This document shows positions 9,601 to 19,773 of a DNA stretch of 39,335 nt, piece by piece. The stretch is from Bacteroidota bacterium (lineage in GTDB: Bacteria > Bacteroidota > Bacteroidia > Chitinophagales > Saprospiraceae), in the NCBI GenBank assembly GCA_029567325.1, contig JAKQLF010000050.1, forward strand, positions 1-39,335. The letters run 5' to 3'. The translations under genes and the position numbers were made by a program. Under the pieces are notes generated by a model. The model saw nothing but the letters and a program-made list of their open reading frames with translations. It made no database searches and was not told the DNA's origin. The stretch's first letter is position 1; each line of letters begins with the position of its first letter.

Positions 9601-10111
9601 CCACATTTATAGTATCCGGCATTTCTGCAGTGGATGGATGAGCATGATTTTTTACGTGCAGATTTGCATTTCTGACATTGGGATTGTTGGGGTGACCTGC
9701 GAAATAAGCACCCACCAATTTATTGTACCATGGCCAAGAATATTCTGTATCAGTGGCAGAATGCACGCCCATGTAAGATCCTCCTGCCTGAATAAAACGC
9801 TCGAAATCATTCTGTTGCGCCTTAGTCAAAACATCTCCGGTTGTATTTAAAAAGACAACTGTATGAAATTTGGAAAGATTGTTCTCATTGAAGTGATTGG
9901 AATCTTCTGAAGTGACCACCTCATATCCACGTGCTGCGGCAATTTTTTTGATAGCAACGATGCCTTCCGGAATCGCATCATGTCTGAAACCTGCAGTTTT
10001 GGAAAAAATTAAAACTTTGGGAGTATCATCTTGTTTGGGAAAAAATAAGGTAAGTGGCAGGATTAAAAATACGCCAAATACTTTAAATAGCTTGAATGTA
10101 GCGAATAACAT
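6674..10111 (-). CDS. ThuA / glucose-dehydrogenase-like / PKD / cytochrome c / C-terminal-module fusion protein
   Basis: 1145 residues, exported (hydrophobic signal about 5-24). Domains in order: ThuA-like, glutamine-amidotransferase fold, about 31-248 (KVLIFSKTAGFRHDAIPEG; GVHSATD); six-bladed propeller of the PQQ-dependent soluble glucose/sorbosone dehydrogenase type, about 268-705 (EPVELAVLPDERVLFIERRG, catalytic-type His399 in CCHTGG, LRGKILRI, GMRNPYRISID, GWPYFVG); PKD-like about 713-800; a second Ig-like segment about 804-850; class I cytochrome c about 864-956 with C884-K-S-C887-H888 and probable axial Met933; C-terminal beta module 965-1145 resembling a carbohydrate-binding (CBM6-like) domain. 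The combination suggests periplasmic oxidation of a sugar-like compound with direct electron transfer to the attached haem. Similar modular proteins occur in Bacteroidota and Planctomycetes, but substrate and cofactor are inferred. It starts 77 bp beyond a strong terminator, so it is transcribed separately from the receptor gene upstream. Confidence 0.93.
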   Translation of the reverse strand: MLFATFKLFKVFGVFLILPLTLFFPKQDDTPKVLIFSKTAGFRHDAIPEGIVAIKKIAAARGYEVVTSEDSNHFNENNLSKFHTVVFLNTTGDVLTKAQQNDFERFIQAGGSYMGVHSATDTEYSWPWYNKLVGAYFAGHPNNPNVRNANLHVKNHAHPSTAEMPDTINVDDEFYNFRSIQEDLIKVLVNLDETSYQGGKNGANHPMSWYHEFDGGKAFYTGLGHTKEMYTNPIFVKHLDGALQYLLNNGKPKALDYTKAKTKRVPENNRFTRTILSEDLNEPVELAVLPDERVLFIERRGEVKLFDPKSGLTNLIYTVPVSHKYKNKDNGRDEAEDGLLGLAIDPNFAKNGYIYMYHSLEGERPVNVLTRWNFNEKQLDPTTMKTILEVPVQRDYCCHTGGSIAFDKNGYLYLSTGDNSSPRATAYAPLDERPGKGPYDSQKGSSNTNDLRGKILRIIPNADGSYEIPAGNLFAPGTAMTKPEIYGMGMRNPYRISIDQKTGYVYWGDVGPDASKDSVGLGPNGYDEVNQMRKPGFFGWPYFVGNNFPYYEYDFETKKSGPAFDPLKPINNSPNNTGLQELPPAQAAFIYYTYGLSREFPLVGTGGRTAMAGPVYYSDLYSKSASAFPDYYDGKLFIYEWMRGWVMAVTMDDQGNYQEMEPFIPHISLSNPMDMEFGPNGDMYVLEYGTGWFQKNNNARLIKISYTAGNRSPAITLSASATQGANPMKVSFSSEGTEDYDQDDMTYLWRVFDKNGVLVTKSTEKHPSFTYKKEGIFVTKLMVTDENGASSEKSIEIIVGNEPPKVELDLVGSNQSFFFPDKPFEYQVKVKDKEDGIIDENRVAVTIDFLKEGQDKIAVAQGHVAADEYTKFGAGKTLIESMDCKSCHKTNQKSVGPSYAEVAKKYKSLADGMSHVSKKIISGGSGVWGDAVMAAHPTITKEESEKMAAYILSLSDETINLPMKGSYVVPTKEMIAGEGSVIVRASYEDFGANGFPKIQNQKVLVLNNPTMMAINASKSAFMTKRTFGKNGFMIADKNGAYLAFDPVDFTGIKSLSVTASAPKAMSFVGGELEVRLDAVDGPLIGKSEPILPSERVAGQGNTPPAPLVFNIPSDVKGKHAIYVVVKNPRAGSSSLMFVSNVKMDL

Positions 10112-10185
10112 AGAATTGAATTTGAATATAATCTTATTAAAAAAATCCGGAATTTATCTGCTTCCGATTATGGTGACATTAAGGT

Positions 10186-10226
10186 AAAAAAAATGACTTG
10201 GATTTATGAGATCCAAGTCATTTTTT
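10186..10226 (-). terminator. Strong intrinsic terminator after the outer-membrane receptor gene
   Basis: A perfect 16-bp stem (10226-10211 with 10203-10188), a 7-nt loop and an eight-T run on the minus strand (10193-10186) lie 20 bp after the receptor stop codon. The run of T/A on both sides makes it potentially bidirectional. Confidence 0.92.
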
Positions 10227-10245
10227 ATGTTTTTTCTGAAAGAAA

Positions 10246-12936
<2,691 letters not shown>

Positions 12937-13264
12937 ATGATAAAATTTAGAATACAAATCTATGGTTATTAAAATTGGTGGCGCACAAGTAGTAGACCAT
13001 AAGTCCCAATTTGTAGATGAAAACGAATAAAATAACGCGAATGCCAATTTTACTCCTTTTCGCAATACAAAATATACTGTTAAGACTATTAAAACTTCCT
13101 TAAAATATTGTGAAAATTCAAAAAGCAACTGAATTTATCGAATTAATATGTCAAAGTAGAAACAATTGTACTTCTTGTCTATCTATCAACATGGAATATC
13201 TACTTTAGTTTATGCACAAGTGCAGATGCCGTATCTTTATACCATATTTATAACATACACTTTA

Positions 13265-14287
13265 ATGAATTACACAAAACCTGTTATTACTACTACTTTA
13301 CTCTTCAAAACACTTTTCTTATTGGTGTTTTGGGGTATGTGGTTGATATTGCCTTTTCTCATGTTTTCTGAGAGGAATGGAATGGAATGGGTATTATATA
13401 AGGTTTTCCCAATCAATGCTTCCTTAATCTTCTTATTCTTTTTTAATACAGAAGTATTGATTGGTAAACTGTTAGTCAAAAAAGGAATCGCATACTATGT
13501 GTTATCTCTCCTTACTTTCATATTGATTTTCTTTGCCTTCCATGTATTTATTAAAAATATGGTTGGCATTGGCGCTGACAAATTGGAAAAGGAAATTATG
13601 AGAACGTTTTTTCCTATTCTTACTGTTACAGCTGTAAGTACAGGATATGGTTTGGTGTCGTACCTCATCAAACAGCAAAAATTAAATGAAGAAGAAAATC
13701 AACAGAGAAAACAATCAGAGCTAGCTTTCTTGAGATCTCAAATTAGTCCTCATTTTATATTTAATGCACTCAACTCCATTGTTTACCTCATTCGCACCAA
13801 ATCGCCAAATGCAGAGGACGTCACCATCAAATTATCTGAAATCATGCAACACATGTTGTATAATTCAAGAGATAAAATGGTCATGTTGGACAAAGAATTA
13901 AACTATTTGGATAATTATATTGAATTACAAAAAATCAGATTTGGGGAAGATGTCGTCATAGAATATTCACTCAGTGGCGACACCAACATGAAATTGATAG
14001 AGCCCATGCTCATCATTCCCTTTGTTGAAAATGCATTCAAACACGGAACTGGAGCAGTTTTAAAGCCCTTTATTGACGTGAAAATCAACATAGATGATTT
14101 TGATTTCACCATGTTGGTCAAAAACAAATTCAACCCAGGAGAAGATAATGTGTCTGGCAACTCAGGAATTGGGCTTGAAAATGTACGCAGAAGACTAGAG
14201 ATTTTATATCCTGAAACGCATAGTCTGGAAATAACTACTAATGAGGACTGGTACCAGACCACCCTCAAACTTAAATTACACCAATAG
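13265..14287 (+). CDS. LytS/YehU-type sensor histidine kinase
   Basis: 340 residues from ATG 13265. The open frame begins with TTG at 13166, but the extra 33 codons precede the membrane segments without a conserved pattern. Four transmembrane helices (about residues 10-150) form the sensor, with no recognisable periplasmic domain. A short coiled coil (about 135-155) leads to the His_kinase domain: H163 in RSQISPHFIFNALNSI, the conserved N-x-L-x-x-I motif of this class. The ATP-binding part has VENAFKHG (N box) and SGIGLENVRRRLEILY (G box), and lacks the classical D-box spacing, as is normal in LytS kinases. It overlaps the regulator stop-start by one base (TAGTG), so the two are co-translated. 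It is divergent from the outer-membrane receptor across 328 bp (12937-13264), which may hold the controlled promoters. Confidence 0.93.
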   Translation: MNYTKPVITTTLLFKTLFLLVFWGMWLILPFLMFSERNGMEWVLYKVFPINASLIFLFFFNTEVLIGKLLVKKGIAYYVLSLLTFILIFFAFHVFIKNMVGIGADKLEKEIMRTFFPILTVTAVSTGYGLVSYLIKQQKLNEEENQQRKQSELAFLRSQISPHFIFNALNSIVYLIRTKSPNAEDVTIKLSEIMQHMLYNSRDKMVMLDKELNYLDNYIELQKIRFGEDVVIEYSLSGDTNMKLIEPMLIIPFVENAFKHGTGAVLKPFIDVKINIDDFDFTMLVKNKFNPGEDNVSGNSGIGLENVRRRLEILYPETHSLEITTNEDWYQTTLKLKLHQ

Positions 14288-15027
14288 TGCCAAATCAAAA
14301 TTCAGTCATATTAAATTGCTTGGTAGTTGACGATGAGTCTATGGGTCGCAAACTCATAGAATCTTATATTTCACAAGTACCATTTTTGAAATTTGTGGAT
14401 GCTGCCAAAAACGCATTCGATGCCATGGACATTCTCAATAGAGAATCTATTGATTTGTTGTTTTTGGATATCCAAATGCCTGGCATGTTGGGTACCAATC
14501 TGTTGAATAATCTCGACAAAAAACCCATGACTATTTTCATTACTGCATATCCGCAATACGCAATCGAAGGATTTGAATTGGAGGCCATCGATTATTTGAT
14601 GAAGCCTGTGAGCATGGATCGATTTGTCAAGGCTTGTAATAAAGCATTGACTCAAGCAAAAATAGAAATGGCTCTGTCAGCCCAAAAACTCAGCCCACCA
14701 CAGGAGGATGCTTTCTTTTTTGTGAATGCAGATTATTCTTTGGTGAAAATCTTCAACAAAGAAGTTTTGTACATAGAAGGCATGAAAGATTACGTAAAAA
14801 TTTACTTAGTGGATCAGAAAAAACCAATCATTACCAAGATTTCTTTGACTGGATTGGAAGAAAAGATGGCCGGTGCAAATTTTATTCGCATACACAAATC
14901 TTACATCATCAATGCTGACCACATCAAATCCATTAGAAATCATTCAGTGATTCTGCAAGATCAAGAAATTCCGATCAGCGCAAATAAGCTACCAGAAGTA
15001 CTAGAAAAAATCGGGTACAAAGAATAA
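14287..15027 (+). CDS. LytTR-family response regulator
   Basis: 246 residues from GTG 14287, whose first base is the last base of the kinase stop codon. Receiver domain about 8-125: acidic pair D15/D16, phosphoacceptor D61 in LLFLDIQMPG, Thr of FITAYPQYA, and Lys in YLMKPVSMDRF. A linker leads to a LytTR DNA-binding domain (about 150-243: ADYSLVKIFNKEVLYIEGMKD, IRIHKSYIIN, ISANKLPEVLEKI). LytTR proteins bind pairs of imperfect direct repeats about 21 bp apart. The kinase-regulator pairing and the divergent receptor gene suggest a local target, which is an inference. Confidence 0.95.
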   Translation: MPNQNSVILNCLVVDDESMGRKLIESYISQVPFLKFVDAAKNAFDAMDILNRESIDLLFLDIQMPGMLGTNLLNNLDKKPMTIFITAYPQYAIEGFELEAIDYLMKPVSMDRFVKACNKALTQAKIEMALSAQKLSPPQEDAFFFVNADYSLVKIFNKEVLYIEGMKDYVKIYLVDQKKPIITKISLTGLEEKMAGANFIRIHKSYIINADHIKSIRNHSVILQDQEIPISANKLPEVLEKIGYKE

Positions 15028-15070
15028 AATTTTACTATCGCAGAAGTTTCAGTCCAACTTATAAAAGGAC

Positions 15071-15289
15071 TTACTCTTCTAAATTTACCCTGCTAAGGTA
15101 GATCATAACTATGCCTACTACGACTCTAGCTATGTGAAGTAAAAAGGCAGGTCCATTGCCAAATGCTTTATTCATCCAGGAAAACATCGTTAAATTAATG
15201 CCTACAGCGGCCAAAAAAATGGATAAAAATCCAGAGATGAAGAAGAAAAAGCCGATTACCGTGAGTATCGTCCTGGTTTTTGATGACAT
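15071..15289 (-). CDS. Small two-helix membrane protein
   Basis: 72 residues if translation starts at ATG 15289 (MSSKTRTILTVIGFFFF). An ATG 11 codons upstream (15322) is an alternative. Two hydrophobic helices are seen: TILTVIGFFFFISGFLSIFLAAVGINL and AFLLHIARVVVGIVMIYL, separated by a short polar turn containing FSWMNKAFGNG. Such proteins are frequent in Bacteroidota; no function known. It is convergent with the response-regulator gene; a weak hairpin (AGTCC...GGACT, about 15050-15070) lies between them. Confidence 0.7.
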   Translation of the reverse strand: MSSKTRTILTVIGFFFFISGFLSIFLAAVGINLTMFSWMNKAFGNGPAFLLHIARVVVGIVMIYLSRVNLEE

Positions 15290-15474
15290 CGCCAATCTAT
15301 TTGATGTAGCAAAGTAAAACATAATACCTCATTTAATAGAACCTAAAACTGGAATAAAATCTTTATTTCACAATTCCTTAAAACTTTATTACCACTCTTT
15401 TTGGTTGTTTTGTAGTATTTTTATGGTTTATATCTAAATCCTTGTTGGTAATAAACAAGCCATAAATCTAACAA

Positions 15475-16335
15475 TTGAACAAATCCATAAAAATCATAGA
15501 ATGCCCTAGAGATGCCATGCAGGGTATGAAAGATTTTATTGCAACAGCAGATAAGATCCGCTACATCAATCAATTGTTGAAAGTTGGATTTGATACCATT
15601 GATTTTGGAAGCTTTGTTTCGCCCAAAGCAATTCCCCAAATGGCCGATACAGCAAAAGTTATTGAAGGTTTGGATTTATCGACAACCACTTCCAAATTGT
15701 TGAGCATCGTTGCCAATACACGCGGAGCACAAGATGCAGCCAAGTTTGAAGAAATTCATTATATAGGTTTTCCTTTCAGCATTTCTGAGACTTTTCAGTT
15801 GCGCAACACCAACAGTTCGATCGAAGAGTCCCTGGACACTGTCGAGCAAATTTTAGAAATTTGTATCAAGGCAAATAAAAAACCCGTCATTTATTTATCA
15901 ATGGGATTTGGCAATCCTTATGGAGATATGTGGAATGTTGATATTGTACAAAAATGGGTAGACAAGTTGCATTTGATGGGTGTCACTATCATGGCCATAT
16001 CTGATACTGTGGGCATTGCGAATCCAGAGAGCATCAGTTATCTTTTTAAAAATTTAATTCCGAAATATCCAGATGTTGAATTTGGAGCTCATTTTCATAC
16101 ACATCAGAACAATTGGCGAGAAAAATTGGATGCTGCATATAAATTTGGTTGTTTGCGATATGATGCTGCCCTCAAAGGTTACGGCGGTTGCCCAATGGCA
16201 AAAGACGATCTGACAGGTAATCTCCCTACTGAAAATTTAATTTCATATGCCAATCAATCAGGTTTAAATACAGGCATAGATTATGCTGCATTTTTTAATG
16301 CCATGACCATAGCCAATGAAATTTTCCCTAAATAA
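15475..16335 (+). CDS. HMG-CoA lyase-like enzyme (HMGL-like TIM barrel)
   Basis: 286 residues starting at TTG 15475; an in-frame TAA lies two codons upstream, so no earlier start exists. The HMGL-like TIM barrel is complete: IIECPRDAMQG at the N-terminus (the E-C-P-R-D metal/substrate motif), FGSFVSPKAIPQMADT at 44-59, the metal-binding HFHTH (206-210), and the signature YGGCPMAKD containing Cys239, which matches the catalytic cysteine of HMG-CoA lyase. HMG-CoA lyase splits 3-hydroxy-3-methylglutaryl-CoA to acetyl-CoA and acetoacetate in leucine breakdown; related enzymes act on other acyl-CoA or keto acids. The CoA thioester class is likely, the exact substrate is not proven. No other leucine-degradation gene lies in the window. 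Confidence 0.88.
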   Translation: MNKSIKIIECPRDAMQGMKDFIATADKIRYINQLLKVGFDTIDFGSFVSPKAIPQMADTAKVIEGLDLSTTTSKLLSIVANTRGAQDAAKFEEIHYIGFPFSISETFQLRNTNSSIEESLDTVEQILEICIKANKKPVIYLSMGFGNPYGDMWNVDIVQKWVDKLHLMGVTIMAISDTVGIANPESISYLFKNLIPKYPDVEFGAHFHTHQNNWREKLDAAYKFGCLRYDAALKGYGGCPMAKDDLTGNLPTENLISYANQSGLNTGIDYAAFFNAMTIANEIFPK

Positions 16336-16438
16336 TTAAATAGCTCGGTATCTTTTCAGAGTATTAATATTTTCATAAAATTTGAAATTTAATTTTTTTC
16401 ATCCTATTGAAAAGAATTAATGTCTATACATTTCATCG

Positions 16439-17911
16439 TTGATTTCTAATAGAGTAACCTTAATTGCTCTGATCTATTTGTTTGTGATTTGGATGGGCTG
16501 TAAAAGCGACGCGACCTCCGAAAAATCAAAGTTAATTACCTCAGGTGCTGAATTGGCTAAAATACAGTGTGGGCGTTGCCATGTCCAACCTTTACCTTCT
16601 TCTTTGAGTAAAAATTCATGGAGAAATGGCGTGTTGCCAGAGATGGCTTATTTCGTGGGTATCTCTTCTTCTGGAGATAAAATGTTCAACATGGCTGAAG
16701 ACGAGTATTATGTGCTTAAAGAAAGCGGACTTTTCCCAACAGAACCTCTAATAACTCAAGAACAATGGGATAGCCTTTCCAAATATTACATCGACAATGC
16801 TCCAGATAGTTTAGTTTTAGTACAAGATCCAAATCTTGACAAAACTAGTCAAGACTTCAAGTCTTCTATAATATATAACCCTTCTGAAAATAAATCATCT
16901 ATTACACTAGTAGAAAGCAATCCGGTTGATAACCACCTCTTTGTTTTTAAAGAAGAGACCAAAATGTTGGAAGAGTACGATCAAAGCTTTCATAAATTAA
17001 GTGAAATCCAACTGAGTAGTGCTGTATCTGACCTTGAAATACAAAGAAATCAGAAGTATGTTTTGCAAATGGGCAACATGAATCCCAATGATCGAAAACT
17101 GGGTAAACTTTCTGTGATCAATGAAAATGGAGAAATTACTGATTTGATTGATTCTCTCAAAAGACCAGTCAATCTCAAATTATGGGACATCAATGAGGAC
17201 GGCACAGATGATTACGTGATATCAAATTTTGGCAACCTAGCTGGAAATTTATCATGGTATGACGGTTTGGATAAGAAACAACACATCATATCCAATACTG
17301 CTGGCCCCATGACAACTTTGATCAAGGATTTGGATGGAGATGGCGTTGAAGAATTGATTGCCCTATTCTGTCAAGGCAATGAACGAATTTCTATATTTTA
17401 TAAAAAAGGAGACACATTCACAGAAGAGATTGCTTTACGTTTTCCTCCAAACTACGGATCAAGTTACATTGATTTGCAAGACATCAACAATGATGGTTAT
17501 CTTGATTTGCTGTACGCCAATGGCGACAATGCGGACTTTTCAATAGAAAAAAAACCTTATCACGGCTTTACTATTTTCCTCAATGATGGGCAAAACAAAT
17601 TTCAAAAATCCTACTTTTATCCTTACCCTGGCTGTAGTAAAGTAGTGACATTAGACTTTGATAAGGATGGAGATTTGGATTTTGGTTTAATATCTTTCTT
17701 CCCAGATCAACTCAAAAATGGCTTTATTTTTTTAGAACAAAAAAGCAGTCTGAATTTTGTAGCAAAGAGTATTCCAGGAGCAGAATACGGCTCTTGGATG
17801 GTAATGGATAGTGACTCAAAAAACAATACCATTTATTTGGGAAGTTATAATCGCAATATCACTTTCAAAGGAAAACAAGTTGAGATGATGAAAATCAAGT
17901 ATGTCAAGTGA
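16439..17911 (+). CDS. Cytochrome c / FG-GAP-repeat lipoprotein
   Basis: 490 residues from TTG 16439. An in-frame TAA at 16418-16420 and an ATG just above in another frame rule out a longer ORF. Lipoprotein signal with lipobox WMGC (Cys21). Residues about 30-125 form a small cytochrome-c-like domain with C44-G-R-C47-H48; the distal haem ligand is not obvious (LPEM or KMFNM are candidates). The rest is a beta-propeller: Asp-rich calcium-binding-type loops DINEDGTDD (250-258), DLDGDGVEE (298-306), DINNDGYLD (348-356) and DFDKDGDLD (406-414) are typical of FG-GAP/VCBS repeats. The protein is probably anchored at the membrane surface and may take part in electron transfer or binding. It is near but not tied to the HMGL-like gene (103-bp gap). 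Confidence 0.88.
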   Translation: MISNRVTLIALIYLFVIWMGCKSDATSEKSKLITSGAELAKIQCGRCHVQPLPSSLSKNSWRNGVLPEMAYFVGISSSGDKMFNMAEDEYYVLKESGLFPTEPLITQEQWDSLSKYYIDNAPDSLVLVQDPNLDKTSQDFKSSIIYNPSENKSSITLVESNPVDNHLFVFKEETKMLEEYDQSFHKLSEIQLSSAVSDLEIQRNQKYVLQMGNMNPNDRKLGKLSVINENGEITDLIDSLKRPVNLKLWDINEDGTDDYVISNFGNLAGNLSWYDGLDKKQHIISNTAGPMTTLIKDLDGDGVEELIALFCQGNERISIFYKKGDTFTEEIALRFPPNYGSSYIDLQDINNDGYLDLLYANGDNADFSIEKKPYHGFTIFLNDGQNKFQKSYFYPYPGCSKVVTLDFDKDGDLDFGLISFFPDQLKNGFIFLEQKSSLNFVAKSIPGAEYGSWMVMDSDSKNNTIYLGSYNRNITFKGKQVEMMKIKYVK

Positions 17912-18096
17912 TTTTTTAATTTTTTCAACCTGAAACAAAATTAAATACTTTTATACGGTTGCATTTACATGAGTTCGAAAGAAAAAAGACGAAAAACAAG
18001 AGTAAATTGTCATAATAGGTAAATAATGGAATTTGTGTCAATGAGTTTTTTTCCAAATGTCTACAATTTTGAAATCAGAGATTGGAAAAGTTGACT

Positions 18097-18199
18097 AACT
18101 GGTCAGAACCCAGAAAGGGTTCAATTTGCTTAACCCCGTGCGAAGCTCGGGGAATCAAAACACCAATTTCTTACAACCCTGAATTGGGTTGAATTGGTC
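18097..18199. repeat. REP-like element of three adjacent hairpins
   Basis: In the 450-bp gap between a + gene and the minus-strand ABC operon. Hairpin 1: GAACCC (18106-18111) with GGGTTC (18117-18122). Hairpin 2: 18134-18152, a CCCCG...CGGGG stem extended by two further pairs beyond one T-T mismatch, with a GAA loop. Hairpin 3: CAACCC (18174-18179) with GGGTTG (18186-18191), extended outward by ACCAATT/AATTGGT around a 5-nt bulge. Hairpins 1 and 3 are related in sequence. The layout recalls REP/BIME repeats mobilised by RAYT transposases; no RAYT gene is in the window. Confidence 0.7.
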
Positions 18200-18364
18200 A
18201 CAATGTTGTTTTAAGTAGAGAAAGATTAATTCCAGATGCAAGTTTGCAATCCATGGTAAAAAAAAACAGCATTTGATTTTGGCGGGATTTTGGCGAAACT
18301 TCCAAAAATCATGACAAAATGCCAACTACAAATTTAAGAAGTGATGAAATGCACCCCTCACTTA

Positions 18365-19081
18365 TTATCTGTCAAAAACTCTTTTCTTAAACTGTTTGAA
18401 CAAAATAAATAATGCAAATAAATTAAACAGGATACCTACCAAGAAATAAATAAAATGGAAGGATTCATCCAAGGACAATTGATACAAAGAATGCGCCCAA
18501 AAAACTGGAATAATGGCAAATCCATATTTCAAAAATCCACCAATAAATAAAGACAATAATGGTACCATTAAAATTAAATCTACAAATTTAAAATAAGCCA
18601 TACCCTCTATTTTATTATTGGCGAAAGTTGCAATGATCAAAGCCATAAATGGTGCAGCGAGTCCATAAAGTATAGACAATAGAATAACATTCACCATACC
18701 GGGATAAGCAATGTCACAACTCAAAAACATGATGAATGCTCCTAAAATAGAAAAAAAAGTAGCAAAAGTCAATCTATAGACAATGAAATAAAATGAAGAA
18801 ATAGGCATCACCCGAATGACTTGAAGCACACTTTCATCCTTTTCGTCCAAAATCATAAATGAAGTGATAAAACCAAAAATAATGGCCGTTTGCATCACAC
18901 CAGACATCATAATCAAGTGATGATATTCTGCAATAACCGGATATTTGATTGTAATGTAAGGCACAAAATAGCGGATGAAAAAAATCAATGCAATGGGTAC
19001 TAACAGATAACCCGACAAATTAGGATCGGTAACGATTCTTTTGATATCGACTTTGATCAAATTAAGAATTCGGTTCGTCAT
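18365..19081 (-). CDS. ABC-2 type permease subunit (second permease)
   Basis: 238 residues with about six hydrophobic helices (IALIFFIRYFVPYI, MMSGVMQTAIIFGFITSFMI, FYFIVYRLTFATFFSILGAF, MVNVILLSILYGLAAPFMALI, FVDLILMVPLLSLFIGGF, FLVGILFNLFALFIL), as in ABC-2 exporter permeases. Its ATG overlaps the stop of the first permease by four bases (ATGA), and both follow the ATPase gene without gaps, so the three are one translationally coupled unit. Reading through to the dipeptidase gene upstream is likely (34-bp gap). Substrate unknown; a drug- or lipid-type exporter is the common role. Confidence 0.88.
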   Translation of the reverse strand: MTNRILNLIKVDIKRIVTDPNLSGYLLVPIALIFFIRYFVPYITIKYPVIAEYHHLIMMSGVMQTAIIFGFITSFMILDEKDESVLQVIRVMPISSFYFIVYRLTFATFFSILGAFIMFLSCDIAYPGMVNVILLSILYGLAAPFMALIIATFANNKIEGMAYFKFVDLILMVPLLSLFIGGFLKYGFAIIPVFWAHSLYQLSLDESFHFIYFLVGILFNLFALFILFKQFKKRVFDR

Positions 19082-19773
19082 CTTTCAAAAGTTTTGCTCA
19101 TTCTTTTTAAGGCAAACCAATACAAACTTACCAACCAAATTCCAGCTCCAAAATAGGTAATTATTATAAAAGTAATTGAATGTGAGTGAAAAGCAATATC
19201 AAACAAATCAATTGCAATTTGAGTAGGAAAAATATAAAAAGGCAACTTAGGCAACAAGTTAAAATAAGCTAGGAAAGGAGCAGCTAAAAGCATGATCACT
19301 CCCACCGATTTCAACATAAAACTGCTAAAGTTTCGCTCCCCAGCTACCATAATGAACCCAATAAAAGCAAAAAGCAATGTGGTTATAAATGCGGCTGCCA
19401 TTAAAAAAGACCAGTTTACATTTTCTATTCCTTTACTAGCCATTACCATAAATACGCAACAAAGCATTGATAAAAGGGAAAGTAAAATACTCTTTGACCA
19501 AAGATAATGACTCACTTTCATAGGAGTTACAGCCAGCGCTTGCAATGTATTTTCATTTTGCTCAAATAAAACCATCACTCCCACTATTAAAAAGCCAAGC
19601 AGCGCAGGATCGTTGAATATTACTAAAATTAAAAACTTTTCCATGTCTCCAAACGTGGATAAACCCTTAAATATCAATACGTAAATTGCAGTAACGACAA
19701 TAGATATGAAGATGATTTTGTTTCTGAAAATCAGTAATAAATCCTGTTTGAGCAAAGCAAAAAAAGGTTTCAT
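19078..19773 (-). CDS. ABC-2 type permease subunit (first permease)
   Basis: 231 residues, about six membrane helices, short cytoplasmic N-terminus (MKPFFALLKQDLLLIFRNKI) typical of ABC-2 permeases. Its start overlaps the ATPase stop by one base (TAATG) and its end overlaps the second permease by four. The sequence is distinct from its partner, so the membrane part is a heterodimer. A two-permease plus ATPase set of this size resembles the fluoroquinolone-type exporters of Gram-positives, which is only a resemblance in layout. Confidence 0.88.
   Translation of the reverse strand: MKPFFALLKQDLLLIFRNKIIFISIVVTAIYVLIFKGLSTFGDMEKFLILVIFNDPALLGFLIVGVMVLFEQNENTLQALAVTPMKVSHYLWSKSILLSLLSMLCCVFMVMASKGIENVNWSFLMAAAFITTLLFAFIGFIMVAGERNFSSFMLKSVGVIMLLAAPFLAYFNLLPKLPFYIFPTQIAIDLFDIAFHSHSITFIIITYFGAGIWLVSLYWFALKRMSKTFER

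Noticed and set aside
13166-13264. Upstream extension of the LytS kinase to TTG 13166
   Set aside because: The 33 extra residues have no conserved pattern, and an ATG at 13265 gives a normal LytS start.
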